Of a stretch of 64,000 bases of DNA, positions 59,309 to 64,000 are shown in pieces. Location of the stretch: the NCBI RefSeq assembly GCF_044803115.1, contig NZ_CP085224.1, positions 868,001-932,000 on the forward strand, written 5' to 3'. Under the pieces are notes generated by a model that worked only from the letters and a program-made list of their open reading frames with translations, was not told the origin of the DNA and did no database searches. The translations under genes and the position numbers were made by a program. Position 1 is the first letter of the stretch; each line of letters starts with the position of its first letter. The DNA is from Caenispirillum salinarum_A. GTDB taxonomy: Bacteria; Pseudomonadota; Alphaproteobacteria; Rhodospirillales; Rhodospirillaceae.

Positions 59309-60001
59309 TCAGTAGTCGAGCGATGCCGCCGTGTCGTGGCCGTTGTGCTCGTCCGAGGCGACCCGGATCAGCTTGGCGCGGCTGGCGACGCCGTAGGCCC
59401 GCAGGATGGCGGTCACGTGCGCCTTGACCGTTGCCTCCGACAGATTGAAGCGGGTGGCGATCTCGCGGTTGCTCATGCCCTCCAGCACCAGCGCCAGAAC
59501 GTCCCGCTGCCGGCTGGTCAGCGCCTGGCGCGGCGAGCGGCCGCCGTTGCCGTGCCCGCCGTGGCCGCCGGACTCGGCGTGCGCCGCGTGCTCGGCCACC
59601 ATGGACGGAATGTAGACGCCGCCCTGCAGGACCAGCCGGATGGCCGCCAGCAGCACGGGCTCGGGCGCCGTCTTGGGAATGAACCCCGACGCTCCCTGCT
59701 CCAGCGCCTTGAGAGCCAGGCGCGGGTTCTCGTCGCTGGTCAGCACCACCACGGGAACGCCCGGCGCCGCTGCCCGCACCTGGGCCAGCCCCGCCAGGCC
59801 GCTGGAGCCCGGCATGCGCAGGTCGAAGACGACAAGATCGATGCCCCTGGTGGTGTCGGTCAGGACGGACAGTGCCTGGTCCAGCGACCCGGCTTCGTCC
59901 AGCGTCACCGTCTCGGCCAGTCCCGAAAGGGAAACGGCCAGCGCACGACGGACCAGCGGATGGTCGTCGGCGATGAGGATGCGTACAGACGTGTCAGACA
60001 T
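59309..60001 (-). CDS. NarL/FixJ-type response regulator
   Basis: The 230-residue protein has a receiver domain (1-125) with acidic pair Asp12-Asp13 (LIADDHPL), phosphoacceptor Asp60 (LVVFDLRMPG) and Lys109 (GFIPKTAPE). A Gly/His-rich linker (AESGGHGGHGNGG) leads to a LuxR-type HTH (about 158-215: LTSRQRDVLALVLEGMSNRE, FNLSEATVKAHVTAILRAYG). The cognate kinase is not adjacent; a GGDEF-EAL protein lies upstream on the same strand across a 247-bp AT-rich gap. The His-rich linker might bind metal. Confidence 0.92.
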   Translation of the reverse strand: MSDTSVRILIADDHPLVRRALAVSLSGLAETVTLDEAGSLDQALSVLTDTTRGIDLVVFDLRMPGSSGLAGLAQVRAAAPGVPVVVLTSDENPRLALKALEQGASGFIPKTAPEPVLLAAIRLVLQGGVYIPSMVAEHAAHAESGGHGGHGNGGRSPRQALTSRQRDVLALVLEGMSNREIATRFNLSEATVKAHVTAILRAYGVASRAKLIRVASDEHNGHDTAASLDY

Positions 60002-60029
60002 GCCTAAAAAGGCCCCCCATTTGCGGCGG

Positions 60030-60248
60030 GATCGGTGGCCCCACGATCCCGTCTTTCAATCCCCTGCCCCAGAACATATTAACCGATCAGAATAAAAATG
60101 GAACTATACCGAGGGATATAACGCGAGAAATATGGTCCCGATGCTTTGACGCGACCTCGAGCTATAAGACACGCGTTATGACTTTGAAGGGCTCTACCCA
60201 GAGTATTTTGTTCAACTCTATGTTATCTCAAGATGTTCCGCCATTACT
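60030..60248. other. AT-rich intergenic region
   Basis: About 220 bases are clearly richer in A+T than the rest of the window, especially 60,065-60,260, with many TATA-like strings (AACTATACC, GGATATAAC, TATAAGAC). It holds the response regulator promoter and the 3' end of the GGDEF-EAL transcript. Candidate -10 elements are abundant, so none is singled out. It could be a binding region for nucleoid proteins or a remnant of foreign DNA. Confidence 0.5.
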
Positions 60249-62306
60249 TTAGGTATAAGACTTTAGGCCATCAAGAGGGCCGGGGGCTCCCAGGTGCCAG
60301 CCCTGGACGTGGTCAATCCCCATCTCCTGCAGCAGCACCAGGGTCTCGGCATCCTCGACGAATTCGGCGATGGTGGAAAGACCGAACTCCTTCGCCATCT
60401 GGTGGATGTGCCTGACCATGACGCGGTCGCGCGGATCGTGACGAAGATTGCGGATCAAGCTGCCCTCGATCTTGATGTAATCCACGTCGAGGAACTTAAG
60501 GTACACGAAAGACGAGAACCCGCTGCCGAAGTCGTCGAGTGCGAATCTGACACCGTGGCCGCGCATGGCGTCGATGATCTTTACCAGCTTGTCGAAGTGG
60601 GGCAGGGCCTCGCGCTCGGTGATCTCGAACACGATCCGCTCTGCCGCCACGCCGGCGGCGCGCGCGCGGGCCGGCACTTCATGCATCCATTCCGCCGCCG
60701 CCAGCGACCGGCCCGACAGATTGAAGAACATCTTCAGGTCGGGATCGCGCTGTGCCGCCAGCGCCGCCAGACCCTTCTCGAAGATGCGCTCGTCGATATC
60801 GCGGGTCAGGCCCAGTTCGTCGGCGGCCTCGATGAACTCCCCCGCGGTCTTCAGCCCCTCGGGCGTGCGCACGCGGGCCAGGACCTCCAGCGCGACGGGC
60901 CGGGTGTCGGCGCTGGTGCAGATGACCTGGAAGACCGGCTCGATGGCATCGTCGGCCAGCGCGTCCTTGAGCATCCGGCCCTTCTGGAAGACGGCCATGG
61001 CGGCGTCCTCCTCGCCGCTGTCCAGGGTGGCGACGCGGTTTTTGCCCAGGCGTTTGGCCTTGTACATGGCCACGTCCATGGCGATCGACAGCTTTTCCAC
61101 CGTTGCGCCGTTGTCGGGGAAGGTCACCAGCCCGAAGCTGGCACCGACGCGCGTCGCGCCCACGGGCAGCCGCAACGAGGTTTCCGCCACCGCCTTGCGC
61201 AGGTTCTCGGCGGCGATGGACCCTTGCTCGGCGGTGGTCTGGGGCATGAGCACGGCGAACTCGTCGCCGCCCAGCCGGGCGATGATGTCGGTGCGCCGCA
61301 TGCGCCGGTCCAGCACGGTGGCGAGTTCCTTCAGCGCCAGGTCGCCGACGGGATGGCCGTAGGTGTCGTTGATGGACTTGAAGTCGTCCAGGTCCATCAT
61401 GATCAGGCTGAACGGATGCCCGTGGCGCTGGCCGCGGGCGACCTCCATGCGCAGGAAGTCCTCGAACTTGCGGCGGTTGTAGAGGTTGGTCAGCGGGTCG
61501 CGCTGGCTGAAGTGTTCCAGCTTGTCCTGGTATTCCTGAATGGTGCCCAGCAGCCGGTTGAAGTGCTGCGACAGGCTGTTGACCTCTCGCAGGTGGGTGC
61601 CGGGCCCGACGCGACGGTTGAGGTCGGTGTGGCTGATGATTTCCTCGATCACGCCGGCGAACCGCGAGATGGGCTGCGCGACGAACACCCGCAGCTTGAA
61701 GTACAGCGCCAGGAACAGGGTGGTCAGGATCAGCGTGAAGTAGGCGATGACCGACTTGATGACGAAGCCGACCGACACCTTGAGGTCGGTGATGGGATAG
61801 CTGATGTCCACCACGCCGTTGACCTGGCCGATGGCGGCCTCGTGGCAGGTCTGGCACTCGTCGCGCACCAGCACGGGATAGACATAGCGGATGTGGTCCT
61901 CGCCGGTCTCCAGCACTGGCTCGGCGGTCCGGAATGCCTGGGTGACCAGGGGGTCGGTGTCGCGCACCGGCGCCTCGCCGGGTATGTCGCCGTACTGGGC
62001 GATGACCGGGGTGCCGCGGAAGACGCGGATGTCGGTGCCCGGCTGACTTTTGTTCAGGCGGTCGACGATCTCGCCGATCTCGTCCTTGGTCCAGCCCTTG
62101 CGCATGGCCGTGTAGAGCGACTGGAAGATCAACTCGGAGGTCTGGAGCGCTTCCTGCTGCGCCAGATCGCCGATGGCGCGGCGCTCCACAAAGGTGGACA
62201 TGAGCAGCACGACGACGACGGCCAGGATCATGGCTGCCATGGACAGCAGGAAGACGAACTGGCCGATGCTGAGCGTGCGGATGGTGCGGGCCAGGAACGA
62301 AGACAT
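60249..62306 (-). CDS. GGDEF-EAL protein with haem-c type sensor domain
   Basis: In this 685-residue protein TM1 (about 14-38) and TM2 (about 179-203) bound a periplasmic domain like DUF3365/Tll0287. It contains CQTCH at 151-155 (ECQTCHEAAIGQ), a c-type haem attachment motif. A HAMP-like segment (about 204-255) leads to GGDEF (RLGGDEFAVLMPQ intact) and EAL. The latter has EVL in place of EAL (ALEVLARVR) but keeps FNLSGRSLA, FEITERE, LDDFGSGFSS and IAEFVEDAETL. It probably turns a redox or gas signal into c-di-GMP changes. ATG 62306 begins MSSFLARTIRTL; no strong ribosome site is seen. Confidence 0.92.
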   Translation of the reverse strand: MSSFLARTIRTLSIGQFVFLLSMAAMILAVVVVLLMSTFVERRAIGDLAQQEALQTSELIFQSLYTAMRKGWTKDEIGEIVDRLNKSQPGTDIRVFRGTPVIAQYGDIPGEAPVRDTDPLVTQAFRTAEPVLETGEDHIRYVYPVLVRDECQTCHEAAIGQVNGVVDISYPITDLKVSVGFVIKSVIAYFTLILTTLFLALYFKLRVFVAQPISRFAGVIEEIISHTDLNRRVGPGTHLREVNSLSQHFNRLLGTIQEYQDKLEHFSQRDPLTNLYNRRKFEDFLRMEVARGQRHGHPFSLIMMDLDDFKSINDTYGHPVGDLALKELATVLDRRMRRTDIIARLGGDEFAVLMPQTTAEQGSIAAENLRKAVAETSLRLPVGATRVGASFGLVTFPDNGATVEKLSIAMDVAMYKAKRLGKNRVATLDSGEEDAAMAVFQKGRMLKDALADDAIEPVFQVICTSADTRPVALEVLARVRTPEGLKTAGEFIEAADELGLTRDIDERIFEKGLAALAAQRDPDLKMFFNLSGRSLAAAEWMHEVPARARAAGVAAERIVFEITEREALPHFDKLVKIIDAMRGHGVRFALDDFGSGFSSFVYLKFLDVDYIKIEGSLIRNLRHDPRDRVMVRHIHQMAKEFGLSTIAEFVEDAETLVLLQEMGIDHVQGWHLGAPGPLDGLKSYT

Positions 62307-62445
62307 GGTCGGGTATCCCAAGCATGGGCGCGCGCGCCGTCCCTCACCCCGGCACGGTCGCCCGGCCGGGAGGATGCAACAAATCGCCAGCCGTGCCCAC
62401 ATATTTCCGCAACAGGAGTAATGCGATACCCGTCAAACGGGTTGG

Positions 62446-62973
62446 TCAGAGCCCAAGCCCCTCGAGCAGCGGCGTGATGCGGTCCGCCGGAAGGTCCGTC
62501 AGGCGCTCCAGCCGTTCCGCCAGCGTCCGGCGGTGGGGCGATATTGCGTCGCGGCGCTCGGCGTCGGCCTGCCGAAGGGCCGCGGCCTCGGCCGCTGTCA
62601 GCGGCCTGCCCAGTGCCTGCGACAGCGCCGGCTCCAGGTCGTCGGGCATGGCGCTCTGCGGGCCGCGTCCCAGCGGGGGGATCACCCCGGCAACGGCGTC
62701 CGGCGACAGCCGCGTGATCTCGACCACGCGCGCGGCGAAGGCATCGCGGATGCGGCGGACGTCGCTGGCGTGGCTTTGGGCGGCGGAGGCGGCGGCCCAG
62801 GCTTCCGGCGGGGTGAGCGGCCGGTCCATGTTGGCCTCGAGCGCCTGCGTCAGGGCGACGGGCGTGGTCTGCGCGGCGGCCGGGGCGGGCGCAAGGCCGG
62901 CGGCGATGCCCAAGGCGAGCGGCGCCAGCGCGGCGCTCCACAGGGCGGCAGAGAAGGCGAGAGGCTTCAGCAT
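62446..62973 (-). CDS. Secreted helical protein of unknown function
   Basis: The 175-residue product has a signal peptide (about 1-35; ALAPLALGIAAGLAPAPAAA, cleavage near AAAQT). The mature part is helical and contains two related-looking phrases, RPLTPPEAWAAASAAQSHAS and RPLTAAEAAALRQADAERRD, suggesting an internal duplication. A preceding LTQALEANMD and ALSQALG pair supports this. No catalytic motif or cysteines. It lies 139 bp upstream of the GGDEF-EAL gene, same strand. Function unknown. Confidence 0.7.
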   Translation of the reverse strand: MLKPLAFSAALWSAALAPLALGIAAGLAPAPAAAQTTPVALTQALEANMDRPLTPPEAWAAASAAQSHASDVRRIRDAFAARVVEITRLSPDAVAGVIPPLGRGPQSAMPDDLEPALSQALGRPLTAAEAAALRQADAERRDAISPHRRTLAERLERLTDLPADRITPLLEGLGL

Positions 62974-63052
62974 GCCGCCTAGATAGCGGCGGCGTGCGGC
63001 AATGAAAAGGGGTGTCCCGTGCGGCTGCGGGATGGCGGTGACGACGGCGGCG

Positions 63053-63229
63053 TCAGGTGGCGTAGGCCACGGGCGCTCCGGCGGCGGCTGCGATGGCGCC
63101 GGTCAGCGCCAGGATCGCGGCACCGCGGTCCAGCGGCTTGACGGCGACGGCGTCATACCCGGTCAGCGCCCAGGACGTCAGGGCGTAAAGCGTCGGCAGT
63201 GCCACGATGAACGCAAGCACGGAGATCAT
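63053..63229 (-). CDS. 58-residue two-helix membrane peptide
   Basis: The short protein consists of two hydrophobic helices: ISVLAFIVALPTLYALTSWA and, after a polar loop (GYDAVAVKPLDRG), AAILALTGAIAAAAGAPVAY. AGGAGGG lies 7 bases before ATG 63229, a strong ribosome site. It follows the encapsulin stop by about 200 bp on the same strand. Possible roles include a small membrane regulator or holin-like peptide; no family recognised. Length and good start make it a likely real gene. Confidence 0.6.
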   Translation of the reverse strand: MISVLAFIVALPTLYALTSWALTGYDAVAVKPLDRGAAILALTGAIAAAAGAPVAYAT

Positions 63230-63427
63230 TGTTCAACCCTCCTGCTGTTGCTTTCAGCAAGAGGCTGCCATGGTGCCGCATCCTCTTCAACATAAAGTAT
63301 TTTATCCAAATATGGGCGGCATCATGTGGTGTTCCGACGCGCGAACGGCGCCCGAAGGACCGGGCGCCGTCGCAGCAGGATCGACGGTGGGGGCGTCGAC
63401 CGTCGTCACCGTTTCGCCGCGGCGGTG

Positions 63428-64000
63428 TCAAACCTCCGCCGTTTCCAGCGCACAGATGGCTTCCGGATCGTCCAGACGCAGCACCATGCTCGACGACAGG
63501 AAGAATTCGTGGTGAATGCCGTCCTGCCCGATGTAGCCGGCCATCAGGTCCTGGCCCAGCACGATGGGGCCGACGCGGGAGTCCACGATCACCCCGCCCT
63601 TGATGGGCGCCTTGAAGATGCCGGCGGTGCACACCCGCTTCAGGTGCTCCAGCTGCAACAGGTCCGAACCCTCGTAGCGGCGGAACAGCTGGTTGTAGAG
63701 CGTCGGCGACAGGGCCATGCCGTAGGGGCCGGGGAAGCCGCCGTCGTCCAGCATGGTGACGGCCTTGACCACGTCCTCCAGCGCCTGGTCCACCTTGGTC
63801 CAGTCGCCGGCCGTCAGCGTCTTGCGGCCCGTCGCCGTCAACAGGCCCTCCAGCCCGAAGTCCTTGTTGCCGTAGTAGACGAACTCGTCCTCGCGGCGCG
63901 CGACGGCCTCGGCGGCGTCCTCCACCGTGTTCAGGTTCAGCGGCTGGCCGTGTTCGGTCGCTGCCATCAGGCGGCGGATGGACAGCTTGAAGCGCTTGCG
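63428..64000 (-). CDS. Family 1 encapsulin shell protein (C-terminal part)
   Basis: The visible 190 residues form the HK97-fold shell protein of a family 1 encapsulin: FVYYGNKDFGLEGLLTATGR, PYGMALSPTLYNQLFRRYEG, LLQLEHLKRVCTAGIFKAPI, then the hallmark end VLGQDLMAGYIGQDGIHHEF and DDPEAICALE. The frame stays open to the right edge (RKRFKLSIRRLMAATEHG), so about 75 N-terminal residues and the start lie outside. The nanocompartment cargo (ferritin-like EncFtn, DyP peroxidase or rubrerythrin) is usually encoded just upstream, also outside the window. Confidence 0.93.
   Translation of the reverse strand, partial: RKRFKLSIRRLMAATEHGQPLNLNTVEDAAEAVARREDEFVYYGNKDFGLEGLLTATGRKTLTAGDWTKVDQALEDVVKAVTMLDDGGFPGPYGMALSPTLYNQLFRRYEGSDLLQLEHLKRVCTAGIFKAPIKGGVIVDSRVGPIVLGQDLMAGYIGQDGIHHEFFLSSSMVLRLDDPEAICALETAEV

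Noticed and set aside
60294..62477. 727-codon + strand frame opposite the GGDEF-EAL gene
   Set aside because: Antisense to intact GGDEF and EAL motifs; composition is typical of shadow frames.

Overview
The window is GC-rich (roughly 70% by eye), densely packed chromosomal DNA. Its gene content fits a facultatively anaerobic, probably autotrophic or phototrophic alphaproteobacterium of the Rhodospirillales type. The clues are a heterotetrameric sarcosine oxidase operon, a cbb (Calvin cycle) cluster with CbbR, ubiT-ubiU-ubiV for oxygen-independent ubiquinone synthesis, an FNR box, a family 1 encapsulin, and a GTTC-N7-GTTC element of the alphaproteobacterial SOS type. The species assignment is inference; no rRNA or tRNA gene was seen.

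Region 1 (about 1-18,550) is a podovirus-like structural module read leftward. Its order matches T7 late genes: portal, scaffold, capsid, decoration-like protein, tail tubular A, tail nozzle/tubular B, coiled-coil internal protein, T7-type tail fibre, small-terminase-like protein, large terminase, endolysin and holin. It also carries a SAM methyltransferase and two related appendage-like proteins. No integrase, replication gene or RNA polymerase is visible. To its right lie two uncharacterised genes behind an SOS-type box and a divergent LexA-like S24 regulator. It is either a prophage whose early region lies to the left, a defective prophage, or a domesticated GTA-like particle.

Region 2 (18.6-25.3 kb) holds a branched-chain aminotransferase, an Lrp regulator, a 2-Cys peroxiredoxin, thioredoxin reductase with a LysR regulator, and a cobalt-type nitrile hydratase operon.

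Region 3 (25.3-39.7 kb) is a C1/methylated-glycine module: formate-THF ligase, a MetF-like reductase, a DmdA/GcvT-like methyltransferase, a dimethylglycine/sarcosine dehydrogenase-like flavoprotein, soxGADB, and two GlxA/GbdR-like AraC regulators. Together they would strip methyl groups from glycine betaine derivatives onto tetrahydrofolate. A BCCT transporter at 56-58 kb could bring in the substrate.

Region 4 (39.9-47.6 kb) has ubiTUV, an atypical receiver protein, two Crp/Fnr-type regulators behind a perfect FNR box, a CDC48/p97-type double AAA ATPase, and protein-isoaspartate methyltransferase.

Region 5 (47.8-54.7 kb) is cbbR divergent from cbbF-cbbP-cbbA-cbbT. The cbbT reading frame is broken by one missing base near 52,852. 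RuBisCO is not in the window.

Region 6 (54.9-64 kb) has a YeeE/YedE thiosulfate-type transporter, the BCCT transporter with an unknown partner, an IalB-like secreted protein, a NarL-type response regulator, a GGDEF-EAL protein with a c-type haem motif in its sensor, a secreted unknown, a 58-residue membrane peptide, and the C-terminal part of an encapsulin running off the right edge.

Intergenic gaps carry several dispersed repeat families: paired inverted CCACCAAGACACCAAG modules, REP-like palindromes, and a third family shared by the fhs-metF, cbbF-cbbP and cbbP-cbbA gaps.
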